A program made the translations under genes and the position numbers. This document shows positions 1 through 9,571 of a stretch of 64,000 nucleotides of DNA, one piece after another. The stretch lies in the NCBI GenBank assembly GCA_013360405.1, contig JABWBR010000006.1, positions 31,589 to 95,588 of the forward strand, given 5' to 3'. How positions within the stretch are numbered: the stretch's first letter is position 1; the number at the start of each line of letters is the position of its first letter. The notes below the pieces were generated by a model, which was not told the DNA's origin, made no database searches, and was given only the letters and a program-made list of their open reading frames with translations. This DNA is from Saprospiraceae bacterium (lineage in GTDB: Bacteria; Bacteroidota; Bacteroidia; Chitinophagales; Saprospiraceae).

Positions 1-405
1 CACCAGCGGAGAGTAAAAACGGCCGGAAGTAGAAGATACTTTTTCTACGGGGGCAGTTACGGTTACCTGGGCCGGTGTTTGTGTGGCGCCGTTGCCATTA
101 GAAGAAGGCGCCGGCGCAGCTGCGGGCGTTTCGGCAACACTTGGCGTGGGCTTGACAGCTTCTCCTTCGGTGGCAATCACGGCAATGACTTTGCCTATCG
201 GTACCACGTCGTTTTCTTTAAAGAAAAGCTGGGCGATGGTCCCGCTTACAGGCGAAGGCACTTCTGAGTCTACCTTGTCGGTAGCAATTTCAAGTATAGT
301 CTCATCGGCTTCAACTCGGTCGCCTACCTGTTTGACCCACCTCAGAATGGTGGCTTCCATTATACTTTCGCCCATTTTGGGCATGATAAGTTCCACTTGC
401 GCCAT
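1..405 (-). CDS. 2-oxo acid dehydrogenase E2 (dihydrolipoyl acyltransferase), N-terminal part
   Basis: The 135 visible codons start at an ATG (405) and run off the left edge. Residues 1-80 are a biotinyl/lipoyl domain, with the lipoylation lysine in the ATDKVDSEVPSP motif. An Ala/Pro/Thr-rich linker follows, and the last residues (SGRFYSPLV) look like the start of the peripheral subunit-binding domain. The family is the swinging-arm core of pyruvate, 2-oxoglutarate or branched-chain 2-oxoacid dehydrogenases, which transfer the acyl group to CoA. Which complex cannot be told because the catalytic domain lies outside the window. Confidence 0.93.
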   Translation of the reverse strand, partial: MAQVELIMPKMGESIMEATILRWVKQVGDRVEADETILEIATDKVDSEVPSPVSGTIAQLFFKENDVVPIGKVIAVIATEGEAVKPTPSVAETPAAAPAPSSNGNGATQTPAQVTVTAPVEKVSSTSGRFYSPLV

Positions 406-494
406 AACTCGATTGTTAACTTGGTATTGATCAGGTTAGTTGCCGCAAATTTAGGGCAAAAATGCGAGTATATCGGTACTCTTTGAAAGAAACA

Positions 495-531
495 TACGGT
501 AGGGGTCGGGTTCACCCCGACCCCTACCGTA
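495..531 (-). terminator. Hairpin terminator of the PorE-like OmpA gene, overlapping its stop codon
   Basis: A perfect 16-bp inverted repeat (495-510 and 516-531) has a 5-base loop. The UAG stop of the minus-strand OmpA gene lies at 524-526, inside the first-transcribed arm. After the stem the minus strand reads TGTTTCTTTC, a weak U-tract. Confidence 0.7.
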
Positions 532-2491
532 CGATAACAAACTCGGTTCGACGGTTGTTTTGCCGCCCTTCGGGCGTATCGTTGGTATCGATAGGCTGGC
601 TTTCGCCAAATCCTAAGTAACTGAGCCGGGTAGTATCAATGCCGTTGTCCACCAGAAAATTGAATACCGCTTTGGCCCTGTTTTCCGACAGCACGAGGTT
701 GCTATCAGTTTCACCCTGGTTGTCGGTATGCCCTTGTATGCGAATCTTTAGTGCAGGGTGGTCTTCCAATAACTTTTTGAGCCGGTTTAACTCGGCAATA
801 GACTCAGGCCGCAGGGCTGCTGAGCCGCTTTGAAAAAATACATTGCGCAAAATAACGGGTTTATTGCCGGGCAATTCCCCTTCTGTCTGACTAACTTCCG
901 GAATGGGCGTCAGTCCGATTTCTATGGTAAACGGCTTATCAAAGCTGGTTGCCTCTGACAAGGCAAAGTGCTCGGAATGAAACAAATACCCCTCTTTTGA
1001 TACATTAAGTGCGTAATTATGCCCGGCGGGCAGACAAATCAAAAATTCACCATTGGAACTGGAAGCGATTTCGCGCAATTTGGTTGCAGATTGCACATCA
1101 AACACTTCTACCCTGGCTTCCAGGCGCCGGCGACTATCATTGTCAAAAACGATAGCTTTGGCGTAGGTTACCGGTCCCGGCCTCGCAGCCAACGGCATTT
1201 CAAAGGTATAAATATCCAGATTGTAACGCCGGCCAGGCACAGTAGATTGGTCGCTGGCGTAATAAGCGGTGCGGCCGTCGGTACTTACTACCAGGGCGCC
1301 TTCGTCAGCGTGGGTATTAATGGGGTACCCAAGGTTTTTGGGTTGACTCCATTGGCCGTCTTCGTCAATTTTCGAAAAAAACAAATCGGCGCCCCCCATG
1401 CCGGGGTGGCCGTTGGACATAAAATACAAGGTATGGCCATCGGGGTGAAAAAACGGCGCTTGTTCGTTGTCGGGGGTATTTACCGGAGCGCCCAGGTTGA
1501 CAGGGTTGCTCCACTGGCCGTCGCTGTCTTGTTTGCTCATCCAGATATCGCGACCACCGAGGCCTCCGGGGCGTTCGCTGGAGAAAAACAGGGTTTGGCC
1601 GTCGGCAGCCAGGCAGGGTTGCGAATCCCATGCCGACGAATTGACGGGCGCTCCCAAGTTGACGGGTTTTGTCCAACGCGCCTGCCGCACCTCTGCCATA
1701 TAAATATCGTAATTGCCCAACCCTACCGCTCCATAATCCGCAGCATACACCAACATGCGGCCATCGGCAGAGATTTGCTGGGCGCCTTCGTCCTTCCGCG
1801 TATTCAGGGCGGCAATGGGGCGGCCTTTGCGCCACCCGCCCTTGTCGCGGTGACTCACGTAGAAATCCTCCTGCCCATCGGCATTGACGGTATACACCAG
1901 ATTGTCGCCATCGGCAGTAAGCGAGGGCAAATACTCGAGCGCCGGTGTATTAATACTGTCGCTTAGGCGTTGCGGGGCAAAAATTTCCGGGTTTTTGACG
2001 GCTTCCCGCGAAAAAAGCGCATTAGCTATTTCGCGGGTAACTTCCCGGCGTTGCGCGGGTTTAAGTTTGTCATTTATTGCGTATTCTTCAAAATGAGCAA
2101 TAGCCTCGTCGTATTTTTTCTGCATCTGTTCGGCACGGCCCAAATCAAAAATACCCCTCCAATAATAATTTCGGTCGAGGTTGACGGCTTGCTCAAAGTC
2201 GGCTTCAGCAGCAGCGTAATTGCGCAAATCCAGGTAGGCATTTGCCCGCAACAACCAGGCATCAACGAGTTTGGGTTTTGACTTGAGCAATTTATCGAGC
2301 ACCTCTATAGCCAACTCGTAGCGCTGCATGCGGTAGTGCGTCAAGGCCTCAGCGTATTGCGCCTTGGCTTTGCCTTTTACTTTATCGGCTGTCAGTTCAT
2401 CCTGGGCTATTGCCTGAGAAGGGTGGCATAGTATTCCAATAGCGATAAATAGCACAAGCCATATTATCTTTTGCCCGAATTTGCTAAACAT
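524..2491 (-). CDS. OmpA-family protein with TPR, PD40 propeller and carboxypeptidase-regulatory-like domain (PorE-like architecture)
   Basis: 655 aa. Residues 1-29 form a signal peptide ending AIAQ. TPR-like helices follow (about 40-150), then a PD40/WD40-like propeller with repeated DG..L(V/F)(Y/F) and SSERPGGLGGRDIW-type strands (about 185-420). Next are a carboxypeptidase regulatory-like beta domain (about 440-530) and a C-terminal OmpA peptidoglycan-binding domain (about 550-655, IRIQGHTDNQGE and NRRTEFVIVR). This domain order is that of PorE of the type IX secretion system, which links the outer membrane to peptidoglycan. I see no convincing lipobox, unlike PorE, so orthology is unproven. 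A second protein of this kind lies at 57,949-60,009. Confidence 0.88.
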   Translation of the reverse strand: MFSKFGQKIIWLVLFIAIGILCHPSQAIAQDELTADKVKGKAKAQYAEALTHYRMQRYELAIEVLDKLLKSKPKLVDAWLLRANAYLDLRNYAAAEADFEQAVNLDRNYYWRGIFDLGRAEQMQKKYDEAIAHFEEYAINDKLKPAQRREVTREIANALFSREAVKNPEIFAPQRLSDSINTPALEYLPSLTADGDNLVYTVNADGQEDFYVSHRDKGGWRKGRPIAALNTRKDEGAQQISADGRMLVYAADYGAVGLGNYDIYMAEVRQARWTKPVNLGAPVNSSAWDSQPCLAADGQTLFFSSERPGGLGGRDIWMSKQDSDGQWSNPVNLGAPVNTPDNEQAPFFHPDGHTLYFMSNGHPGMGGADLFFSKIDEDGQWSQPKNLGYPINTHADEGALVVSTDGRTAYYASDQSTVPGRRYNLDIYTFEMPLAARPGPVTYAKAIVFDNDSRRRLEARVEVFDVQSATKLREIASSSNGEFLICLPAGHNYALNVSKEGYLFHSEHFALSEATSFDKPFTIEIGLTPIPEVSQTEGELPGNKPVILRNVFFQSGSAALRPESIAELNRLKKLLEDHPALKIRIQGHTDNQGETDSNLVLSENRAKAVFNFLVDNGIDTTRLSYLGFGESQPIDTNDTPEGRQNNRRTEFVIVR

Positions 2492-2585
2492 AATTATCTG
2501 TATTATTATTATTTTACAAACGTACTAAACAAGCGCCGTGGTCTACATACCTCGTCTGCAATAATAATAAACATTCACGCTACTT

Positions 2586-3923
2586 ATGCTGCAACAAGTA
2601 CATTCTCCTTCTGTATGTGTAATCGGCGCGGGGTGCTCCGGCATCACCACCGTCAAAAATTTGCTACAGGCCGGCCTTACCCAAGTGGTTTGTTATGATC
2701 AGAATAGTGATGTGGGTGGCAATTGGATATATTCGGAAAGCGAATCCCACTCAAGCGTATGCGAAACCACGCATATCATCAGCAGCAAAAAGATGTCGGA
2801 ATACATGGATTTCCCCATGCCCGACCATTACGCCGATTATCCTTCGCACGAAGAAGTGCTGGCTTATTTTAGAAGTTATGCAACCCACTTCGGCCTTTAT
2901 CCCTACATCCGCTTTCACACCAAAGTGGAAAAAGCAGAGAAAATTGACGGCAATCGGTGGCGACTGCATTTGAGTACCGGCGAGGTGGCCGAATTCGACT
3001 ATCTTTTTATTGCCAACGGCCACCACAACGTACCGCGCTGGCCCGATCTTCCCGGACAATTTACCGGCCATTATATTCATGCGCATAGTTACAAGACCAG
3101 CAATCCCTTTGCCGGCCGGCGTGTGCTGGTGATCGGGGCCGGTAATTCGGGTTGTGATTGCGCCGTGGAGACAAGTCGCGTGGCAGATTTTGTTGCGATA
3201 AGTATGCGTCGCGCGCATTATATCGTGCCTAAATTCTTTTTTGGAAAACCAACAGATACCTACAATGCCAATATACTTTGGCTACCGGAAAGCCTGATCA
3301 ATTGGATCAGAAAACTGGCGCTTCGTCTCAATGTAGGCAGATACAGGGATTACGGCCTTCAGGAACCCGATTTTCCGATTATTAAAGACCATCCCACCAT
3401 GAATTCCGAACTGCTCTACAAAATTCGGCATGGCAAAGTGCACCCCCGCCGGGGCATCGTCAAAATCGAGGGCAAAACCGTCACTTTTGCCGATGGCATT
3501 TCGGAAGATTACGACGCCATCATTGCCGCCACCGGCTACAAAATCGCATTGCCTTTTTTTGATAAAAATTTCCTCGACTACGAAGAGGCTTACCGGGTAC
3601 CGCTTTACCTGCGCATGTTTCACCCCGATCATCCTACGCTGATTTTTATCGGACTTTTCCAGCCCCAGGGCGCTATTTGGCCAATTAGCGACTACCAGGC
3701 TAAATTAGCGGCCAATTATGTCATGGAGCGCTGGCAATTGCCCGCCAATGTGCGCGAATTGGCTGAAAAAGACAGCGACTATATCGATCAAGCATTCTTA
3801 AAGCAGCATCGCCATGCTATTGAAGTGCACTTCGATCCGTTTTTGAAGCAACTGGCCCGGCAAATACCCGCCGGCGCCCCACAATGGAATAAACAGGTTG
3901 TCGCCGCTGAGCGCACTACTTAG
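2586..3923 (+). CDS. Flavin-containing monooxygenase
   Basis: 445 aa. The FAD-binding GxGxxG motif (VIGAGCSGITTVKNL) is near residue 12. The FMO signature FxGxxxHxxxY is intact (FTGHYIHAHSY, about residue 157), the NADPH-binding motif follows (VIGAGNSGCDCAVE), and the ATGY motif lies near residue 315. Members oxidise soft nucleophiles (N or S) or carry out Baeyer-Villiger reactions with NADPH and O2; the substrate cannot be read from sequence. The gene is divergent from the OmpA gene to its left. It could act with the lipid-type enzymes 2-6 kb downstream, which is inference. Confidence 0.92.
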   Translation: MLQQVHSPSVCVIGAGCSGITTVKNLLQAGLTQVVCYDQNSDVGGNWIYSESESHSSVCETTHIISSKKMSEYMDFPMPDHYADYPSHEEVLAYFRSYATHFGLYPYIRFHTKVEKAEKIDGNRWRLHLSTGEVAEFDYLFIANGHHNVPRWPDLPGQFTGHYIHAHSYKTSNPFAGRRVLVIGAGNSGCDCAVETSRVADFVAISMRRAHYIVPKFFFGKPTDTYNANILWLPESLINWIRKLALRLNVGRYRDYGLQEPDFPIIKDHPTMNSELLYKIRHGKVHPRRGIVKIEGKTVTFADGISEDYDAIIAATGYKIALPFFDKNFLDYEEAYRVPLYLRMFHPDHPTLIFIGLFQPQGAIWPISDYQAKLAANYVMERWQLPANVRELAEKDSDYIDQAFLKQHRHAIEVHFDPFLKQLARQIPAGAPQWNKQVVAAERTT

Positions 3924-3976
3924 CCGAAAATCGCTATATTACCTCCGCATTTTAAATTTGCTACAAAACATTTTTT

Positions 3977-4312
3977 ATGCAAGCACCTTCTACTGAAAAC
4001 TGGACGCAAGATCATTATCTCGCATTTATTGCGCTTTACGGCGCCAATGCCGACGCCCAGTTGAATCCCGATGAGCTGTCTTTTATGAAACACCATTTTG
4101 GTGAGCCTGTCTGTGATGAAGTTAGCGCCTTCTTTTCAACCTTGTCTGATTCAGAAGCCATCAACACCATCTATAATCTGAGAAACCGCTTTTTCCCAGG
4201 TGAAGACAGCAAACAAGAGATTTTAGAAGGGCTGAGAGGGATCTTTGAAAGCGACCACGTGTTTTCGAGACTGGAACACGCTATTATGAATGTGTGGCAT
4301 AAAATGATTTAA
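3977..4312 (+). CDS. Small acidic helical protein of unknown function
   Basis: 111 aa with no signal peptide or membrane segment. The sequence is mostly helical and acidic, with phrases such as LNPDELSFMKHHFG and FFPGEDSKQEILEGL that weakly resemble TerB-like or EF-hand-like helical proteins; I cannot assign a family. It sits 53 bp after the flavin monooxygenase on the same strand and may be co-transcribed with it. Its TAA overlaps the stop codon of the convergent MFS gene: the shared TTAA (4309-4312) provides both stops, so there is no spacer between the two genes. Confidence 0.7.
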   Translation: MQAPSTENWTQDHYLAFIALYGANADAQLNPDELSFMKHHFGEPVCDEVSAFFSTLSDSEAINTIYNLRNRFFPGEDSKQEILEGLRGIFESDHVFSRLEHAIMNVWHKMI

Positions 4313-5460
4313 TGCCATGTAGCTTTATAAGCAAGTGCAGCTCCCAATAGGAGGGCCGCAGATATCAACAACAAACCGGCCTCCAAACCGAATTGATCGC
4401 CCAGTGCGCCTATCACCGGCCGGCCCAGCAATTGGGCAATTATTCCCGCTGTTGATACCGCCGCTATACCAACTCCGGCAGGTACGCCCTGTTGAACGGC
4501 AGAATTTGCATAGATAATGGGCACTATAACCGACAGGCCCAGCCCTACCAGGGCAAACCCAACAAGCGTAAGCCAAAGCACACTGGAAAGTGCTACAATG
4601 ACTAACCCTGCAATTGCTATTCCTGAACCCACGAGAATAAGACGTTTAACCCCCAACCACTGCCGCAATCGGTTGGAATTAAACCGGCCCAAAGCCATAC
4701 AAGCTGCAAAACCTGCGAAACCGAAACCTGCCAGTGATGCCCTCACTCCCATTTCTGTTTTCAAATAAACACTACTCCAGTCGGCCATTGCGCCCTCGCC
4801 CAACACATAACATCCACTCATAGCCGACAGCAATACCAACCCCCGGGAAGGCAAAGCAAAAACACGCCTGCCCGGTATATACTGGCTAGGGATCTCTGTA
4901 ATGGACGGTTGTATAAGTAAGGTCAGCAAGCCCATCACAATGGCTAATAGTACCAGGTGAGCCGCCAAGGAGATCCCCATGGCCGTCAAAGCTGCAGCCA
5001 AAAGCGCCCCCAGCACCAATCCCATACTGTACATGGCGTGTGCAAAAGGCATTACCCTTATTTGATAGGTGTTTTCGGCTACGGCGGCGGCGGCGTTCAT
5101 CGATACATTCATAGCCCCATTTCCGATGCCTAAAGCAAATAAGGCCAGCGTAAGCGACAACTGATTCCACGCAAAAGAAGGAAGCGTAATTGCTATACAA
5201 AAAAACAGCGTACTGATTACGGTAGCCCAGCCCGGTGAAAATCGGCTCAACAATGCCCCCGATATGATCGACATGACAATCGCGCCCACCGACATGCCCA
5301 GCAAGGAAAATCCCAGTTGGGTTTTGTTGAGCGACAAAGCCAGCTGAGCTTCAGCGATGCGCGCTACCCAGCTGCCGTACTGGATGCTCAGTATCAAAAA
5401 CACTAACCCGATAGCGAGCCGGGGTGAAACAGTTGGAAAACGTTTTGCGCTGCGAATCAT
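4309..5460 (-). CDS. MFS transporter
   Basis: 383 aa with about 12 hydrophobic segments typical of the major facilitator superfamily. It resembles the FucP/YbjJ-like branch (GIGNGAMNVSMNAAAA in the first half, GRFNSNRLRQWLG between halves). The start is set to the ATG at 5460; a GTG two codons upstream is possible. The substrate is unknown; relatives move sugars or act as broad exporters. It is transcribed away from the SDR gene and ends on the stop codon of the small helical gene. Confidence 0.88.
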   Translation of the reverse strand: MIRSAKRFPTVSPRLAIGLVFLILSIQYGSWVARIAEAQLALSLNKTQLGFSLLGMSVGAIVMSIISGALLSRFSPGWATVISTLFFCIAITLPSFAWNQLSLTLALFALGIGNGAMNVSMNAAAAVAENTYQIRVMPFAHAMYSMGLVLGALLAAALTAMGISLAAHLVLLAIVMGLLTLLIQPSITEIPSQYIPGRRVFALPSRGLVLLSAMSGCYVLGEGAMADWSSVYLKTEMGVRASLAGFGFAGFAACMALGRFNSNRLRQWLGVKRLILVGSGIAIAGLVIVALSSVLWLTLVGFALVGLGLSVIVPIIYANSAVQQGVPAGVGIAAVSTAGIIAQLLGRPVIGALGDQFGLEAGLLLISAALLLGAALAYKATWH

Positions 5461-5542
5461 AACCACCTTTTTTGATTCGGCTAGGGCTGCAAAGCTAAGC
5501 TTTATTTTTTTTTGCCATATTTGGCAGTATAAATTAGAAACT

Positions 5543-6313
5543 ATGTTTGAAGCTCATCTTTTTCAACAAAAAATAGCGCTGGTCACCGGCGGCGCTACCG
5601 GCATCGGATATGCCATAGCCGAACAACTCTTGCGGCTCGGGGCGAAGGTGTATATCGCCTCCCGAAAAGAAGAAAAACTGGTACAAGCGGTCGTCAAACT
5701 CCAGGAACTAGGCCCCTGTGAATACCAGGTATGCGATATCCGGAATATGGAAAGCGTACAACACCTGGCCGATACGATCAAAAACCATGACGGCCGGTTG
5801 GATATTTTGGTAAATAACGCCGGCGGGCAATTTCCTTCCCTTGCGGAAGATATTACCGAAAAAGGATGGAATGCCGTGATCAATAACAACCTCAACGGCA
5901 CCTGGTACGTCACGCAAACGATGGCCAAGCAGTTTTTTATTCCCCAACAGGAAGGCGCCATCGTAAATATTATTGTCAATATCTTCCGCGGTTTTCCGGG
6001 CATTGCTCACAGCGCCGCCGCCCGGGCCGGCGTAGACAACCTCACCAAAACGCTGGCTGTGGAGTGGAGCAAATACCATATCCGCGTAAATGCAGTGGCG
6101 CCTGGCATTATTTTGAGCTCGGGGCTAGATAACTATCCGCCCGAAATGATACAGGGTATCGAACGAACTATCCCCATGAAAAGACTGGGCACGGTAAACG
6201 AAGTGGCCTGGCTAACGCTTTTTCTGGCCGGCCCAATGGCTGCTTATATCACAGGCGAAACTGTTTATGTGGACGGCGGCCAGCGTTTGTGGGGAAATAT
6301 GTTTGAATTGTAA
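5543..6313 (+). CDS. SDR-family oxidoreductase similar to peroxisomal trans-2-enoyl-CoA reductase / dienoyl-CoA reductase
   Basis: 256 aa, starting at the ATG 5543; the frame is open upstream but that part overlaps the divergent MFS gene. The Rossmann motif TGGATGIG is at residues 14-21 and NNAGG near residue 90. The classical SDR catalytic YxxxK is absent: the site reads HSAAARAGVDNLTKTLAVEW. This matches, from memory, the pattern in mammalian PECR and related acyl-CoA reductases. The likely reaction is NADPH-dependent reduction of a 2-enoyl- or 2,4-dienoyl-CoA. The downstream acyl-CoA synthetase (62 bp away) and SCP2 gene fit a fatty-acyl substrate. Confidence 0.85.
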   Translation: MFEAHLFQQKIALVTGGATGIGYAIAEQLLRLGAKVYIASRKEEKLVQAVVKLQELGPCEYQVCDIRNMESVQHLADTIKNHDGRLDILVNNAGGQFPSLAEDITEKGWNAVINNNLNGTWYVTQTMAKQFFIPQQEGAIVNIIVNIFRGFPGIAHSAAARAGVDNLTKTLAVEWSKYHIRVNAVAPGIILSSGLDNYPPEMIQGIERTIPMKRLGTVNEVAWLTLFLAGPMAAYITGETVYVDGGQRLWGNMFEL

Positions 6314-6375
6314 CGCCTTTATGGCTATCTTAACACCGTTGAATACCCGGATTATTTTATTAAATCACAAGACGC

Positions 6376-8058
6376 ATGCCTTATCCCGACCATACGCTTC
6401 GCTCTGCCGTTGAGCTCTTTTACCATTGGGAAGCTACAAAACCTGATACGCCGTTTTTGCAACAACCCTTTGGCGAGGAATGGAAAACAATTTCCTGGGG
6501 CGAAGCCGGACAAATTGCGAGAAAAGTGGCTGCCGCCCTGCGTAAACTGGGTTATCAACCCGGCGATCATATCGGAATGGTATCCAAAAATTGCTACCAT
6601 TGGGTATTAGCCGATCTGGCTATGATGATAGGCGGATATGTGTCGGTGCCTTTTTATCCAACGCTCAGTGCTTCCCAATTGGAAGAAGTGATCCGCCTCG
6701 GCGATATAAAGGCAATTTTTGTGGGAAAACTCGACAATTGGGAGCATATGAAAGATGGCGTGCCCGCCGATATTCCAATCATTGCTTTTCCCCATTACCC
6801 CGGCAATTCAAAAGTGGCGGAAGGCCTGCAATGGGACGAGTGGATTGCCGATGTCGAACCTCTTGCCGAAAATCCGGCGCCCGATATCCACGCCTTGTGG
6901 ACTATCCTGTTTACTTCGGGCACTACCGGTACGCCCAAAGGTGTTATGCTCGATTATTATGCCCCCACCGCGCTAATGGAAATGGAAAGACAACACAATA
7001 TTCTCAAACTATTCCAAGGTGACGAACACCGCTTTTTTTCTTACCTGCCCCTCAATCACATCGCCGAGCGTATTATTGTAGAGTTGGCTTGCTTACTCAC
7101 CGGCGGAACAATCTATTTTGCCGAATCGCTCGACCGGTTTGCCCAAAACCTGCGCTATACCCAACCCACGCTTTTTATGGCCGTTCCGCGAATCTGGACC
7201 AAATTCCAACTCGGCATTCTGGAGCGGTTACCCCAAAAGAAATTGGATATTTTTCTAAAAATTCCGATTCTCTCCGGATTGATAAAAAAGAAAATTATCA
7301 CCGGCTTAGGCCTCGACAAGGCTAATATACTACTCACCGGCGCTGCGCCCACCCCCGATGTACTCAAAGAGTGGTACAAACGCATTGGCATAGTCATACA
7401 GGAAGTATACGCCCAGACCGAAAACTGCGGCGGATGTACCCTTATGCCTTTTGCCCGCGTGAAATCAGGCACCGTCGGTGTTGCGCTGCCCGACGTGGAA
7501 ATCCGCATCGACCCCGCTAACGGCGAGGTAGTGACCCGCAGCCCATGGACGATGATGGGCTATTACAAAGCTGAAGACAAAACAAAGGAGGTACTCCGCG
7601 ACGGTTGGCTATACTCGGGCGACCAGGGCGAACTCGACGCCGAAGGTTACCTCCGCATCACCGGCCGCGTAGCCGATACGTTCAAATCGGCAAAAGGTAA
7701 ATTTATCGTGCCGGCGCCAATAGAATGGGGATTCGCTAAAAATAGTTTTATAGAACAAATTTGTATCGTTGGCCTCACCCTGCCCCAACCGGTAGCACTT
7801 GTCGTGCTGTCGGAAATCGGCAAACAATCGGACCGAAAAAGCGTTTCAAAAAGTCTACTCGACAACTTAAACGAAGTGAATACAGGGCTGGCCAATTATG
7901 AACGCCTGGGAAAAGTGGTTGTGGTAAAAGAAGATTGGACCGTTGACAACGGCATGCTGACACCCACTATGAAAATTAAACGAAACGTGCTGGCCCAGCA
8001 TTACGCCCCAATGCTCAACAACTGGTATGCCCAACAGGCGGAAATTGTGTGGGAATAG
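6376..8058 (+). CDS. AMP-dependent long-chain acyl-CoA synthetase
   Basis: 560 aa ANL-superfamily adenylating enzyme. Core motifs are in order: the phosphate loop LFTSGTTGTPKGVM (about residue 180), YAQTENCGG (A5), YSGDQGELDAEGYLRITGR (A7/A8) and the C-terminal lysine in PTMKIKRN. It would activate a fatty acid to acyl-AMP and then acyl-CoA in the cytoplasm. It lies between the enoyl-CoA-reductase-like SDR and a class 3 aldehyde dehydrogenase, with short gaps (62 and 30 bp), so an operon handling long-chain acyl/aldehyde intermediates is likely. Confidence 0.93.
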   Translation: MPYPDHTLRSAVELFYHWEATKPDTPFLQQPFGEEWKTISWGEAGQIARKVAAALRKLGYQPGDHIGMVSKNCYHWVLADLAMMIGGYVSVPFYPTLSASQLEEVIRLGDIKAIFVGKLDNWEHMKDGVPADIPIIAFPHYPGNSKVAEGLQWDEWIADVEPLAENPAPDIHALWTILFTSGTTGTPKGVMLDYYAPTALMEMERQHNILKLFQGDEHRFFSYLPLNHIAERIIVELACLLTGGTIYFAESLDRFAQNLRYTQPTLFMAVPRIWTKFQLGILERLPQKKLDIFLKIPILSGLIKKKIITGLGLDKANILLTGAAPTPDVLKEWYKRIGIVIQEVYAQTENCGGCTLMPFARVKSGTVGVALPDVEIRIDPANGEVVTRSPWTMMGYYKAEDKTKEVLRDGWLYSGDQGELDAEGYLRITGRVADTFKSAKGKFIVPAPIEWGFAKNSFIEQICIVGLTLPQPVALVVLSEIGKQSDRKSVSKSLLDNLNEVNTGLANYERLGKVVVVKEDWTVDNGMLTPTMKIKRNVLAQHYAPMLNNWYAQQAEIVWE

Positions 8059-8088
8059 CTAAATATATCCAAACTAACAAGTAGCATC

Positions 8089-9522
8089 ATGTCCTTAACA
8101 TTGACTACCGATACGACTTCACATATCAAGCGCATTTTTGCTTTACAGCAAGCCAATCTTCAAAAACTAAAAGATACAACAGCTGCGGCACGTATAGCCA
8201 AACTAAAAAAACTGGAACGCTACCTACTTGACGAGCATAACTTCAGGGCATTGGCGGATGCTATGCATGCCGATTTTCGCAAACCTGAAGCAGAAGTGTT
8301 TCTCACCGAAGTCGGAGTGGTGCAAAGCCAGATTCGCTATATATGCCGGCAACTTCGCCATTGGATGCATGCCAAAAACGTGCCTACTATTACACCTCTG
8401 GCCGGTACAACTTCGCATATTTTGTGCGAGCCGAAAGGCTTGGCGCTTATTATCTCTCCCTGGAATTACCCGGTAAACCTGGCTTTCGGCCCGCTGTCCT
8501 ACGCCATTGCCGCCGGCAACGCCGTCATTATCAAACCTTCTGAGTTGGCGCCCCTTACTTCTGCTTTTATGAAAAAAATGATCGACACCCTGTTTGATGA
8601 AAGCGAAGTGGCAGTAATAGAAGGCGAAGTATCGACGGCACAAGCCTTACTCGATATGCCGTTCAACCATATCCATTTTACAGGCAGCCCCCAGGTAGGG
8701 AAAATAGTAATGGCCGCCGCCGCAAAACACCTGGCATCCGTCACACTCGAACTCGGTGGCAAGTCGCCGGTGATCATTGGCGCCAATGTCCGCATAAAAA
8801 ATCATGCCGCTAAAATCGCCTGGGCGAAATTGATGAACGACGGACAAACCTGCATCGGCCCCGACTATGTGCTGCTTCCCAAACCGCACCTCTCCTCTTT
8901 TGTGGAGGGCTTTGCCGCCGCAGTTCATAAAATGTATAACCCCAATAACAAAGGAATAGACCAATCGCCCGACCTGGCGCGCATCATCAATGACCGCAAT
9001 TTTCAACGCATCAAACATCTCATCGATGACGCGATAGAAAAAGGCGCCAAGGTGGAAATGGGCGCTACTTACAACGAAACCGAACGCTATATTGCCCCCA
9101 CTTTACTCACGGCCGTCACCGAAGAAATGGACATCATGCACGAGGAGATTTTCGGCCCGGTTTTGCCCGTGATGACTTACGACCAACTCGACCAGGCCCT
9201 CGACATCGTGAACCGTCGCCCTAAACCGCTTGCGATGTATATTACCAGCGGCAGTTCCAGTCAAATCAACTATATCGTCAAACACACTTCGGCCGGTACC
9301 ACCTGTATCAACGATTACAACCTGGGGTTCAGCAATACCCACCTGCCTTTCGGCGGCGTCAACAACAGCGGCATCGGCAAATCACTCGGCTATCACGGCT
9401 TTGAAGCATTTTCTAACGAACGCGGCATCATAAGGAGGTACCAGGGCACACTGAGCATGCTTTTTCCTCCTTTTTCCAAATTAACTACCCGGCTGGGTAA
9501 GTTTTTTTACAAATTCAGCTGA
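8089..9522 (+). CDS. Aldehyde dehydrogenase, class 3 (fatty aldehyde dehydrogenase-like)
   Basis: 477 aa, close to the usual length of the shorter ALDH3 class. Visible motifs: SPWNYPVNLAFGPL (cofactor site), LELGGKSPVI with the general-base Glu, NDGQTCIGPDY with the catalytic Cys, and MHEEIFGPVLPV. The C-terminal hydrophobic/Phe-rich tail (FPPFSKLTTRLGKFFYKF) could touch the membrane, as in fatty aldehyde dehydrogenases. It would oxidise long-chain aldehydes to acids with NAD(P)+; the acyl-CoA synthetase encoded just upstream could then activate the product. Confidence 0.92.
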   Translation: MSLTLTTDTTSHIKRIFALQQANLQKLKDTTAAARIAKLKKLERYLLDEHNFRALADAMHADFRKPEAEVFLTEVGVVQSQIRYICRQLRHWMHAKNVPTITPLAGTTSHILCEPKGLALIISPWNYPVNLAFGPLSYAIAAGNAVIIKPSELAPLTSAFMKKMIDTLFDESEVAVIEGEVSTAQALLDMPFNHIHFTGSPQVGKIVMAAAAKHLASVTLELGGKSPVIIGANVRIKNHAAKIAWAKLMNDGQTCIGPDYVLLPKPHLSSFVEGFAAAVHKMYNPNNKGIDQSPDLARIINDRNFQRIKHLIDDAIEKGAKVEMGATYNETERYIAPTLLTAVTEEMDIMHEEIFGPVLPVMTYDQLDQALDIVNRRPKPLAMYITSGSSSQINYIVKHTSAGTTCINDYNLGFSNTHLPFGGVNNSGIGKSLGYHGFEAFSNERGIIRRYQGTLSMLFPPFSKLTTRLGKFFYKFS

Positions 9523-9571
9523 TCAATCCGCACTCGCAAAACGTTTATTTATTATAAAAAAAAACATCAAT

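Noticed and set aside
1019..1966. 315-codon open frame on the plus strand
   Set aside because: It is fully antisense to the PorE-like OmpA gene, has no recognisable motif, and the minus-strand frame has clear domains.
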